Source of the DNA: an uncultured Gammaproteobacteria bacterium
Lineage (GTDB): Bacteria; Pseudomonadota; Gammaproteobacteria; Steroidobacterales; XN24
Length of the DNA stretch: 64,000 nt
Reading direction: 5' to 3'
Assembly: GCA_947259915.1 (NCBI GenBank)
Contig: CAMYOC010000044.1
Span: forward strand, 62,001 to 126,000
Numbering within the stretch: position 1 is the stretch's first letter; every line of letters starts with the position of its first letter. The notes beneath the pieces were generated by a model. It was not told the DNA's origin and searched no databases. It worked only from the letters and a program-made list of their open reading frames with translations. Shown here piece after piece: positions 53,643-61,724 of the stretch. The translations under genes and the position numbers were made by a program.

Positions 53643-54119
53643 TCAGGAACGACCACGCTTGCGCGCCCTTGAATCCGGGGGGCTGGCCTCGAGCCAGAAC
53701 GTCACCGGGCCGTCGTTGACCAGCGAGACCTGCATATGGGCGCCAAAGCGTCCCGATGTGGTGTTTTCGTGACGTTGCCGGGCTTGCAGGACAAGATAAT
53801 CAAAGAGTTCCGCGCCCAGTTCCGGCGGGGCGGCGCGGGTAAAGCTCGGCCGCGCACCCTTGCGGGTGTCCGCGGCCAGCGTGAATTGGGGCACCAGCAG
53901 CAGGCCGCCTGCAATATCGGTGATCGACAGGTTCATACGCCCATCCGGGTCGGCAAACACCCGGTAGCCGAGCAGCCGGTCCAGAAGGCGATCGGCCTGG
54001 GCACGCGTGTCCTCGGGCTCGACCCCGACAAAAACCAGCAGACCCGGCCCGATGGCCGCTACCTCCTCGTCGGCCACGGTCACGCTGGCCCCGGTCACGC
54101 GCTGCAAAAGACCAATCAT
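53643..54119 (-). CDS. dtd: D-aminoacyl-tRNA deacylase
   Basis: Removes D-amino acids (and misloaded glycine) from tRNA in the cytoplasm. 158 residues: [13 protein letters not shown] start, [13 protein letters not shown], the active-site [11 protein letters not shown] and the [11 protein letters not shown] end with its Gly-cis-Pro motif. The first active-site element is usually SQFTL; here Pro replaces Ser, a change that may be natural variation in some relatives. Upstream of tatABC on the same strand. Confidence 0.94.
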   Translation of the reverse strand: MIGLLQRVTGASVTVADEEVAAIGPGLLVFVGVEPEDTRAQADRLLDRLLGYRVFADPDGRMNLSITDIAGGLLLVPQFTLAADTRKGARPSFTRAAPPELGAELFDYLVLQARQRHENTTSGRFGAHMQVSLVNDGPVTFWLEASPPDSRARKRGRS

Positions 54120-54451
54120 CTGGCTCTCCGGCTAAACAGGAGGGGGAAGGATAATACGAGCCGGCGGTGGCGCTGAGTTTCTTGTATCGGCGGCTGATTT
54201 GGCTCCGACCGGCTTGTTAGCCCCACAATAATGACTGAAATTGCTAAATAAGTGGCTTTATTATCCACATAGCACATATATATATTCGGGTGGGATAATA
54301 GGACCTATTTGTGCAATCAAATGCATATCAAGTGGGAGTCCTGCCCACAACGGCGCGAGATATCGCCACCACTACCCTGCCCTGTTGCGGGCTGCTAGCC
54401 TTGATCAAGTTCTGCCAACAAGACAAAACAACGAATCGGGGAGGATCCGTG
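54120..54451. promoter_or_regulatory. AT-rich divergent intergenic region between dtd and the TRAP binding-protein gene
   Basis: A 332-nt gap, much richer in A/T than its surroundings between about 54225 and 54330 (runs such as ATATATATATTC and GGGATAATAGG). It must hold the promoters of dtd-tat and of the TRAP binding-protein gene; several TATAAT-like boxes occur but none can be chosen. GGGGAGG at 54438-54444 is the ribosome site of the latter. No small gene is supported. Confidence 0.5.
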
Positions 54452-55546
54452 ATGAAGCGTCGTGATTTTCTTGCCGGACTCGCCGCGGCCGGCGTCGCTG
54501 GCTGTGCGAAGACCGAACAGGCCGGGGACACCGCTCGGGCATCCGCAGAGACCTTCGAATGGAAGATGGTGACCACCTGGCCGGCGAACTTCCCCGGGCT
54601 GGGCACCGGTGCGGCGGATCTGGCGCGGATGATCCAGGCCGCTTCCGGCGGGCGCATCAGGATTCAGGTGTTTGCAGCCCCGGAGCTGGTGCCGGCCTTT
54701 GAGGTGTTTGACGCGGTCTCGCGGGGCACTGCGGATATCGGCCATGGCGGCGCTTACTACTGGAAAGGGAAAACCGAAGCCGCGCAATTCTTCGCGGCGA
54801 CTCCATTCGGCATGAATGCCCAGGAGCGGAATGCCTGGATGTTCTATGGCGGTGGCGAGGAACTGTGGCGGGAGCTCTATGCGCCCTTCAACCTGGTGCC
54901 GGCGGCGGCCGGCAACACCGGCATCCAGATGGGAGGCTGGTTCAAAAAGGAAATCCGCAGCCTCGATGATCTGCAGGGTCTGAAGATGCGTATCCCCGGT
55001 CTGGGCGGCGATGTCCTGCGCCGGGCCGGCGGCACCCCGGTCAATCTACCCGGGGGCGAGATTTTTACCGCGCTGCAGACCGGCAGCATCGATGCGACTG
55101 AATGGGTCGGCCCCTACAACGACCTCGCGTTCGGGCTCTACCAGGCTGCCAGCAATTACTACTATCCCGGATGGCATGAGCCCGGCACGACCCTGGAGGC
55201 GATCTTTAACCGGGAGTCTCTCGATGCCCTGCCCGAGGATCTGCAGGAAATCGTGTTTATGGCCTGCCGTACGGTCAACGGAAACATGCTGGCTGAATAC
55301 ACCGCCCGCAACCAGGCGGCGCTCGAAACCCTGGTCAGGGATCACGGTGTCCAGCTACGCCGCTTCCCGGACGATGTGCTGAAGCGATTGAAGGAATTGT
55401 CTGACGAGGTGATGGAGGAGATCGCGGCGCGCGATGCGATGGCGCGGAAGATCTACGAGTCCCAGCTCGCGTTCCAAAAACAGGTCAGCAAATGGCATGA
55501 CGTTTCCGAACTGGCCTACTACCAGGCCCGCGACCTGACCCGCTGA
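54452..55546 (+). CDS. TRAP transporter substrate-binding protein, TakP-like
   Basis: 364 residues. The start KRRDFLAGLAAAGVAGC joins a Tat motif to a lipobox, so it is likely a lipid-anchored periplasmic receptor. GGAYYWKGK, ATPFGMNAQERNAW, GNTGIQMGGWFKKEI, LKMRIPGLGG, DATEWVGPY and YYYPGW match TakP-type receptors, which bind 2-oxoacids such as pyruvate (related ones bind lactate); the sugar-acid class lacks this set. Its permease genes lie downstream on the opposite strand. The gap between the converging ends is 147 nt. Confidence 0.88.
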   Translation: MKRRDFLAGLAAAGVAGCAKTEQAGDTARASAETFEWKMVTTWPANFPGLGTGAADLARMIQAASGGRIRIQVFAAPELVPAFEVFDAVSRGTADIGHGGAYYWKGKTEAAQFFAATPFGMNAQERNAWMFYGGGEELWRELYAPFNLVPAAAGNTGIQMGGWFKKEIRSLDDLQGLKMRIPGLGGDVLRRAGGTPVNLPGGEIFTALQTGSIDATEWVGPYNDLAFGLYQAASNYYYPGWHEPGTTLEAIFNRESLDALPEDLQEIVFMACRTVNGNMLAEYTARNQAALETLVRDHGVQLRRFPDDVLKRLKELSDEVMEEIAARDAMARKIYESQLAFQKQVSKWHDVSELAYYQARDLTR

Positions 55547-55693
55547 CATCGGCGGGCGACCGTCAGTAACTGAATCCGAAGTCTGGCTGGCCGGGATCTG
55601 GGCTCGCGGCCACCCCGGTATACGGATCGACCGGAGTGATGGAGCAGGGCATTGCGGGTCTGTTTGAGAGCGACCCGCCTTGCACGGATTGGC

Positions 55694-57061
55694 TCAATAA
55701 ACTTGTTCGGGCAGCCAGGTGGCCAGTTCCGGCCACACCGCGAGGATCAGGATCGCCAGCACCTGGATCGCCACGAACGGAATCACGCCGCGGTAGATGT
55801 CCCCGGTTTTTACGCTCGCCGGCGCGACACCGCGGAGGTAGAACAACGCGAACCCGAACGGCGGCGTCAGGAACGAGGTCTGCAGATTGATCGCGATCAT
55901 CACGCCGAGCCAGATCGGGTCCAGACCCATGGCCAGTAGGACCGGCCCGACGATCGGCACCACGACGAACGTGATCTCGATAAAGTCGAGCACGAATCCA
56001 AGCAAAAACATCAGCAACATCACCACCAGCATTGCGCCGAAGACGCCGCCCGGCAGCCCGGACAGGAAGCTCCGCACCAACTCGTCACCGTGATAACCCC
56101 GGAACACCAGCGAGAACACGGACGCCCCGATCAGGATCAAAAACACCATGCTGGTGACCCGCGCGGTCCGGTGCACGACTTCGCGCATGCAGGCGCGATC
56201 CAGCTGGCCGCGCGCCGCGGCGAGTAACATCGCGCCGACAGCGCCAACCGCGGCGGCTTCGGTCGGTGTGGCGAATCCACCGATAATCGAGCCGAGCACC
56301 GCCAGGATCAGCAGCAGCGGCGGCAGCAGTGCCTTGAGCACCCGCGAGGCCAGGTCGGTCCGCGCGTCCTCAGCCGGATGCGCCGGCATCGACTGCGGCC
56401 GAGCGATGGCCAGAAAGATCAACCAGAGCAGATAAAGCATCACCAGCAGCAGACCCGGGAGGAGGGCGCCGGCAAACAACTCGCCGACCGAGACCGTCTC
56501 CGGCGAGAAATTGCCCTGGCTCAGCTGTGCCTGTTGATAGGCTGTCGACAGCACGTCGCCCAGCAGCACCAGGATGATCGAGGGCGGAATAATCTGGCCC
56601 AGCGTCCCGGCCGCACAGATCGTCCCGGTCGCGATCCCGGGCGCATAGCCGCGTTTGAGCATAGTCGGCAGCGACAGCAGACCCATGGTCACCACCGTCG
56701 CGCCGACGATCCCGGTGCTGGCCGCGAGCAGCATGCCGACCAGCGTGACCGACATGGCCAGCCCGCCGCGTACCGCGCCAAACAGGCATGACAAAGTATC
56801 CAGCAGATCCTCGGCCAGCCGCGATCGCTCCAGCATCACGCCCATAAACACGAACAGCGGCACCGCCACCAGGGTCTCGTTGACCATGATGCCGAACAGC
56901 CGGTTCGGCAGCGCTTCCAGATAGGATTCATCGAACACGCCGGCGAGCATGCCCAGCACCGCGAACGAGAGCGCGGTGCCGGCGAGACTGAAGGCGACCG
57001 GATAGCCGGCGAGCAGCACCACGATCGCACAGGCGAACAGCAGCAGTGCCATCCATTCCAT
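55694..57061 (-). CDS. TRAP transporter large permease subunit (DctM)
   Basis: 455 residues with 11-12 membrane helices, the sodium-coupled carrier unit. ALLLFACAIVVLLAGYPVAFSL opening, VPLFVFMGVML, the SLPTMLKRGYAPGIATGTICAAGTLGQIIPPS region (typical of the family) and FLTPPFGFALFYLRGVAP near the end are clear. Gene order is dctQ then dctM on the minus strand, 2 nt apart. It works with the receptor encoded convergently at 54452-55546. Confidence 0.94.
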   Translation of the reverse strand: MEWMALLLFACAIVVLLAGYPVAFSLAGTALSFAVLGMLAGVFDESYLEALPNRLFGIMVNETLVAVPLFVFMGVMLERSRLAEDLLDTLSCLFGAVRGGLAMSVTLVGMLLAASTGIVGATVVTMGLLSLPTMLKRGYAPGIATGTICAAGTLGQIIPPSIILVLLGDVLSTAYQQAQLSQGNFSPETVSVGELFAGALLPGLLLVMLYLLWLIFLAIARPQSMPAHPAEDARTDLASRVLKALLPPLLLILAVLGSIIGGFATPTEAAAVGAVGAMLLAAARGQLDRACMREVVHRTARVTSMVFLILIGASVFSLVFRGYHGDELVRSFLSGLPGGVFGAMLVVMLLMFLLGFVLDFIEITFVVVPIVGPVLLAMGLDPIWLGVMIAINLQTSFLTPPFGFALFYLRGVAPASVKTGDIYRGVIPFVAIQVLAILILAVWPELATWLPEQVY

Positions 57062-57063
57062 CG

Positions 57064-57603
57064 CTAGTTCCGCTCGGTTCCGGCGGCGTCGGGCAGGGTC
57101 AGCCAGGCGCGCAACACGAACGCAATACCCTCAAGCACCAGCAGCACCGGCGTGATCACGATCAGGGTCTTGAGCACGAACAAGCCCGGCATGCCGCCGG
57201 TCTCGCGGGAGGCCTCGGCCATGCTCCAGGAGGCGGTTACATAACCGATGCCGGTATGGAGGATCCAGCCGCAGGTCGGCAGCAACAGCAAGATCACGCC
57301 GGCGGTATCTACAACCGCGCGGCCGCGTGGCGAGAGCTTGCGATAGAAGATATCGACACGGACGTGTTCATCACGGGACAGGGTGTATGCGGCCGCCAGC
57401 ATGAACACGGCCGCGTGCATCCAGGTCACCAGTTCCTGCATCCAGATCCAGCCCTGATCAAACAGATAGCGCAGCACGACGACGAAACCGGTCAACAGCA
57501 CCATCGCCAGGCACAGCCACGAGACCGCACGACCCAGCCAGCAGACGCCCCGATCGACGAGGTCTGCCGCGCTGGCGATGGCGTCGTGGCCGGGCCTGTT
57601 CAT
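57064..57603 (-). CDS. TRAP transporter small permease subunit (DctQ)
   Basis: 179 residues, four membrane helices. RAVSWLCLAMVLLTGFVVVLRYLF and WMQELVTWMHAAVFMLAAAYTL with the following DEHVRVDIFY motif are the family signatures. It is followed by dctM after 2 nt. The LOG-family gene lies 9 nt upstream, so the TRAP permeases appear to be the tail of the trk-LOG transcription unit. Confidence 0.93.
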   Translation of the reverse strand: MNRPGHDAIASAADLVDRGVCWLGRAVSWLCLAMVLLTGFVVVLRYLFDQGWIWMQELVTWMHAAVFMLAAAYTLSRDEHVRVDIFYRKLSPRGRAVVDTAGVILLLLPTCGWILHTGIGYVTASWSMAEASRETGGMPGLFVLKTLIVITPVLLVLEGIAFVLRAWLTLPDAAGTERN

Positions 57604-57612
57604 CTGCCCGGG

Positions 57613-58326
57613 TCAGAGATCCTGCATGACTTCGACTTCCTCTGGCGAGGGACCGAGGCCGCGGTCGGAGTAGTGTTCGAAGATGATGTCCAGCACCGCC
57701 TCCGGACTGTCGGCGATGGTGAACAGATCGAGGTCACGCTGGTGGATCGCGCCGCGGGCGAGGAGGTCGCCGCGGAACCAGTCGATCAGACCGGACCAGA
57801 ATTCGCTGCCGACCAGCACGATGGGGATGCGGCGGCTCTTGCCGGTCTGCACCAGGGTCAGGATCTCGACAAACTCGTCCAGGGTGCCGAAGCCTCCCGG
57901 CAGTACTACGTAAGCCGAAGCGTATTTGACGAACATCACCTTGCGCGAGAAGAAATGCCGGAAGCGCAGGGCCACGTCCTGGAACAGATTGGGCGCCTGT
58001 TCCTTCGGCAGGCTGATGTTGAGACCGACGCTGGGTGACGCACCCTCGTAGGCGCCGCGGTTGCCTGCCTCCATGATCCCGGGCCCGCCGCCGGTGATAA
58101 CGGTAAAGCCGGCATCGGACAGTGTGCGCGCGATACGCATGGCCAGCGCGTAGTCGGGATGACCCTGCGCAGTGCGCGCGGAGCCGAACAGGCTGACACA
58201 CGGTTGCAGCCGTACAAGCAGCTCAAAGCCCTGGACGAACTCGGCCATGATCTGAAAAATCCGCCAGGATTCCTGCGTGGTCTCGCCCTCGCTGACCACC
58301 GGCTGAAAACCAGCCCGGTTCTTCAT
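57613..58326 (-). CDS. LOG-family (TIGR00730) Rossmann-fold protein
   Basis: 237 residues. GGGPGIMEAGNRGAYEG and PGGFGTLDEFVEILTLVQTGK are the two signatures of the LOG/lysine-decarboxylase-like family; E. coli PpnN and plant LOG enzymes hydrolyse nucleoside 5'-monophosphates to base plus ribose phosphate. A similar nucleotidase role in the cytoplasm is likely. Its start overlaps the stop of the TPR gene (ATGA). Confidence 0.93.
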   Translation of the reverse strand: MKNRAGFQPVVSEGETTQESWRIFQIMAEFVQGFELLVRLQPCVSLFGSARTAQGHPDYALAMRIARTLSDAGFTVITGGGPGIMEAGNRGAYEGASPSVGLNISLPKEQAPNLFQDVALRFRHFFSRKVMFVKYASAYVVLPGGFGTLDEFVEILTLVQTGKSRRIPIVLVGSEFWSGLIDWFRGDLLARGAIHQRDLDLFTIADSPEAVLDIIFEHYSDRGLGPSPEEVEVMQDL

Positions 58327-58685
58327 CGTTCGCTACCTCTGTCTTCCGATTCGGGATGATGTTTGTCCAGTCTGCGGAGAAACACCGTCATCTCTTTCGC
58401 AGCCTGCACGTCGCCCTGGGCTTCGGCGGCGGCGAGGCCGTCGCGCCATGCCCGTCGCGCCCGCGCGTGATCACCACCGGCCTGCGCTGCTTTACCGAGC
58501 TGCCGCCATGCCGCCGAATAAGTCGGCTCCAGCGCCACGGCCTGTTCCAGGTGCTCAAGTGCGATGTCGTGCTCGCCGCTCTTTAGGCACTCGTTGCCGA
58601 GAGTAAAGCGGAGGAGGGCGCTGTCCAGTCCGCGAACCAGCATCGCTTCGAGGCTCCGCCTTAGCCCACTGTCCTGATTGGTCAT
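58323..58685 (-). CDS. Small TPR-type protein
   Basis: 120 residues, soluble and helical, with about two TPR repeats (NECLKSGEHDIALEHLEQAV and WRQLGKAAQAGGDHARARRA). Located between trkH and the LOG gene, 9 nt after trkH and overlapping LOG by ATGA, so co-translated. No further domain; probably an adaptor. Confidence 0.8.
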   Translation of the reverse strand: MTNQDSGLRRSLEAMLVRGLDSALLRFTLGNECLKSGEHDIALEHLEQAVALEPTYSAAWRQLGKAAQAGGDHARARRAWRDGLAAAEAQGDVQAAKEMTVFLRRLDKHHPESEDRGSER

Positions 58686-58694
58686 GAGATCCGG

Positions 58695-60278
58695 CTAGCG
58701 TTTCCAGAACTCCGGTGTCACGAGCACCAGCAGCGTGAAGATCTCGAGCCGGCCGAGCACCATCGCCAATACGCAGACCCACTTCGCCGGATTGTTCAAG
58801 GTCGCGTAATTGGACGCCACTTCGCCCAGCCCCGGACCAAGATTGTTCAGCGATGCAGCCATCGCGGAAAAGGCGGTGACCTGATCCAGCCCGGTGAACA
58901 TCAGAACGGTCATCAGGACGGCGAACACGGCCACGTAGGCTGAGAAGAAGCCCCAGGCCGCTTCCATCACCCGCCGCGGCACCGCCCGACCACCCAGTTT
59001 GACCGGAATCTCGGCGCTGGGATGCAGCAGTCGGAGCAGCTCCCGGTTGCTCTGACGGACGATCAGTAGCCAGCGGATCACCTTCATGCCGCCGCCGGTC
59101 GATCCCGCGCAGCCGCCGATAAAACTGGCGAAGATCAGCAGCACCGGGAGAGGCCCGTGCCAGAGCGAGAAATCGGTCGTAGCAAAACCCGTGGTGGTGC
59201 CGATCGAGACTACCTGGAACACGCCATCCCGAAAGGCGTCGGCCCAGCCTGGATACATACCCTCGAAATGCAGATACAGCACCGCCACGACGGCGAGGAA
59301 AAAGAGGATCTGCAGATACGCGCGGAACTCGGGATCGTCGGCGTATCCGCCGAACACGCTGCGAAGACCCCCCGGATGGATGTTTCTGCGCAACACTGGC
59401 CGCCAGCCGCGCATCATGAAGGGCAGGCTTAGACGGATGCGACCCCAGGCCACAAAGTGGAGTGAGAAGTTCACTCCGGCCACCAGCATAAAGAAGATGG
59501 CGACGTATTCGATGGCCGGGGTGTCAAAGAAACCGAGACTCGCGTCGTGGGTCGAGAAGCCGCCGATGGCGACAGTGCTGAAACTGTGGGCAATAGCGTC
59601 AAACGCGTCCATGCCCGCCCAGTAATAGGCCAGGCCGCAGGCGACGGTGATAAACAGATAGATAGCCCAGAGCGACTTGGCCGTCTTGGCGATCCTCGGT
59701 GTCAGCTTGGAGTCCTTGACCGGCCCCGGCGTCTCGGCCCGGTAGAGCTGCATACCACCGATGCCCAGCATCGGCAGCACCGCGACCGCCAGCACGATGA
59801 TGCCCATGCCGCCCAGCCACTGCAGCATCTGGCGATAGAACAGGATGGACTTCGGCAGATCGTCGAGCCCGCTGATCACGGTCGCGCCCGTGGTGGTCAA
59901 CCCGGAGATGCTTTCGAACACAGCGGCGGAGACGCTCATCTCCAGTTGCTCCATCATCAGAAACGGCACCGATCCGGCCAGCCCCAGACCCAGCCAGAAT
60001 GCAGATACGACCAGAAAGCCGTCGCGTATCTTCAGCTCCACGCCAGCCGCCTGCTTGCGCACCGGGGCCCATAGCGCCACGCCGACCAGGAAGATGGTAG
60101 AGAAGGCGAACAGGAACGGGCGCGCGGCGCCGTCACCGAGCAACAGGAACGCTGGTGACAACAGGTCGCCGAGACTCGAGGCGCCATAGGCATAGGAGAC
60201 TGCCAGCGGTACCAGCATAAAGATGCTGAAGGCCATCAGCAGTGCCCCCAGAATCCGCTGGACCGCGATCAGCCGCAT
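58695..60278 (-). CDS. trkH: Potassium uptake protein TrkH
   Basis: Membrane K+-conducting subunit, 527 residues. The four selectivity-filter loops are recognisable (SGLTTTGATV, HSFSTVAIGGFSTHD, SIGTTTGFATTD, NNLGPGLGEV) as is FIGGCAGSTGGGMKVIRWL. It is about 40 residues longer than E. coli TrkH; the extra is a charged loop around residues 280-315 (RGWRPVLRRNIHPGG). Its start overlaps the trkA stop by one base, so the two are co-translated. Confidence 0.95.
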   Translation of the reverse strand: MRLIAVQRILGALLMAFSIFMLVPLAVSYAYGASSLGDLLSPAFLLLGDGAARPFLFAFSTIFLVGVALWAPVRKQAAGVELKIRDGFLVVSAFWLGLGLAGSVPFLMMEQLEMSVSAAVFESISGLTTTGATVISGLDDLPKSILFYRQMLQWLGGMGIIVLAVAVLPMLGIGGMQLYRAETPGPVKDSKLTPRIAKTAKSLWAIYLFITVACGLAYYWAGMDAFDAIAHSFSTVAIGGFSTHDASLGFFDTPAIEYVAIFFMLVAGVNFSLHFVAWGRIRLSLPFMMRGWRPVLRRNIHPGGLRSVFGGYADDPEFRAYLQILFFLAVVAVLYLHFEGMYPGWADAFRDGVFQVVSIGTTTGFATTDFSLWHGPLPVLLIFASFIGGCAGSTGGGMKVIRWLLIVRQSNRELLRLLHPSAEIPVKLGGRAVPRRVMEAAWGFFSAYVAVFAVLMTVLMFTGLDQVTAFSAMAASLNNLGPGLGEVASNYATLNNPAKWVCVLAMVLGRLEIFTLLVLVTPEFWKR

Positions 60279-61675
60279 CAGACCAGGACGGCGGCCGGCT
60301 GGAACAATTTCTCCAGCCCCCGGATATGCTTCTCGTCTGTCTCGGTCAGAAACAGGATTACGTGATCGCCGGACTCGATGCGTTCATCATGATGCGCCAT
60401 GATCACGTTACCGTCACGGACCAGTGCAGCGATGTTGGTGCCGGGTGGCAGCTTGATGTCCTCGACGGCCCGGCCTACCACCCGCGACGTCTCCGGACTG
60501 CCGTGAGCAATCGTCTCCAGGGCTTCCGCCGTACCCTGGCGCAGCGAATGGACCCGGACGACGTCGCCACGCCGCACCTTGGTCAATAGCGCACCGAGCG
60601 TAATCTGCTGGGGCGAAACCGCGATATCGATATTCTGTCGCTCGACGATGTCGGTGTAAGAGGGCCGATTGACCAGCGCGATAACCTTTTTCGCACCCAT
60701 GCGTTTGGCCAGCAGCGCCGAGAGGATGTTGGCTTCCTCTGCGTTGGTCACCGCGCAGAACACGTCGGTGGACTCGATATTCTCCTCCGCCATTAACTCT
60801 TCGTCGGTCGCGTCCGCCGGCAACACGATGGTCTTGGACAGGCGTTCTGCGATGAAGCGCGCGCGCTCGCGGTCGCGCTCGATCAGCTTTACCTGGTTGG
60901 TATTCTCCAGCCGCTTGGCGAGCTGGAAACCGATATTGCCGCCGCCGGCAATGATCACCTTGCGGATCGGATGTTCGAGCTTGCGTAGCTCGCTCATCAT
61001 TACGCGAATGTCTTTACGCGCCGCGATAAAAAAGACGATGTCGTTCTCGCGGATCACGGTATCGCCTTCGGGCTTCAGGCTCTCGCGACTGCCGTCGGCG
61101 CGGCGCCGGTAGATCGCGGCTACCCGGGCATCGGTATGCGGGATGTGGCGTCGTAGCTGGCGCAGTTCCTGGCCGACGAGCAGGCCGCCCCGATGCGCCA
61201 CCACCCCGGCCAGACGCACTTTGCCATCGGCGAAGTTCAGCACTTGCAGCGCGCCCGGGTAATGGATCAGTTGCTCGATGTACTCGGTGACCAGCTGTTC
61301 CGGGCTGATGATCTCGTCCACCGGGATGTTCTCGCTGGCGAACAGCTTGTTAAAAGAGGTGTATTCCACCGAGCGGATGCGCGCGATCTTGGTCGGTGTA
61401 CGGAACAGGGTGTAGGCGACCTGGCAGGCCAGCATATTGACTTCGTCGCTGTCGGTCAGCGCGATGACGATGTCGGCGTCGGCGCCGGCCGCCTGGGTCA
61501 GCACCTGGGGATGCGCGGCGTGGCCCTGTACCGTACGGATATCGAGGCGATCCTGCAGCTCCCGCAGACGGTCGCCGTTCATGTCGACTACCGTGACCTC
61601 GTTGGCCTCCGCACGCGAGAGGTCATGAGCGGCAGACGAGCCCACCTGTCCAGCACCGAGTATGAGTATGTTCAT
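60278..61675 (-). CDS. trkA: Trk system potassium transporter TrkA
   Basis: Cytoplasmic nucleotide-binding gate of TrkH, 465 residues with two RCK units. NILILGAGQVGSSAAHDL and VVDMNGDRL in the first NAD-binding domain, VIIAGGGNIGFQLAKRL and LIERDRERA in the second; each is followed by an RCK_C domain (residues ~140-220 and ~375-455). Same order as in many gammaproteobacteria (trkA-trkH). 49 nt after uvrD. Confidence 0.96.
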   Translation of the reverse strand: MNILILGAGQVGSSAAHDLSRAEANEVTVVDMNGDRLRELQDRLDIRTVQGHAAHPQVLTQAAGADADIVIALTDSDEVNMLACQVAYTLFRTPTKIARIRSVEYTSFNKLFASENIPVDEIISPEQLVTEYIEQLIHYPGALQVLNFADGKVRLAGVVAHRGGLLVGQELRQLRRHIPHTDARVAAIYRRRADGSRESLKPEGDTVIRENDIVFFIAARKDIRVMMSELRKLEHPIRKVIIAGGGNIGFQLAKRLENTNQVKLIERDRERARFIAERLSKTIVLPADATDEELMAEENIESTDVFCAVTNAEEANILSALLAKRMGAKKVIALVNRPSYTDIVERQNIDIAVSPQQITLGALLTKVRRGDVVRVHSLRQGTAEALETIAHGSPETSRVVGRAVEDIKLPPGTNIAALVRDGNVIMAHHDERIESGDHVILFLTETDEKHIRGLEKLFQPAAVLV

Positions 61676-61724
61676 GTTTTATTCTGGTGCGGAAGCTCCG
61701 CCGGCCTCGGACGCGCGGCCAATA

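Noticed and set aside
55640-55690. 7-bp stem (GCGGGTC/GACCCGC) between the convergent TRAP genes
   Set aside because: Long loop and no T-run on either side; too weak to call a terminator.
57046-58038. 330-codon plus-strand frame
   Set aside because: Antisense to dctQ and the LOG gene.
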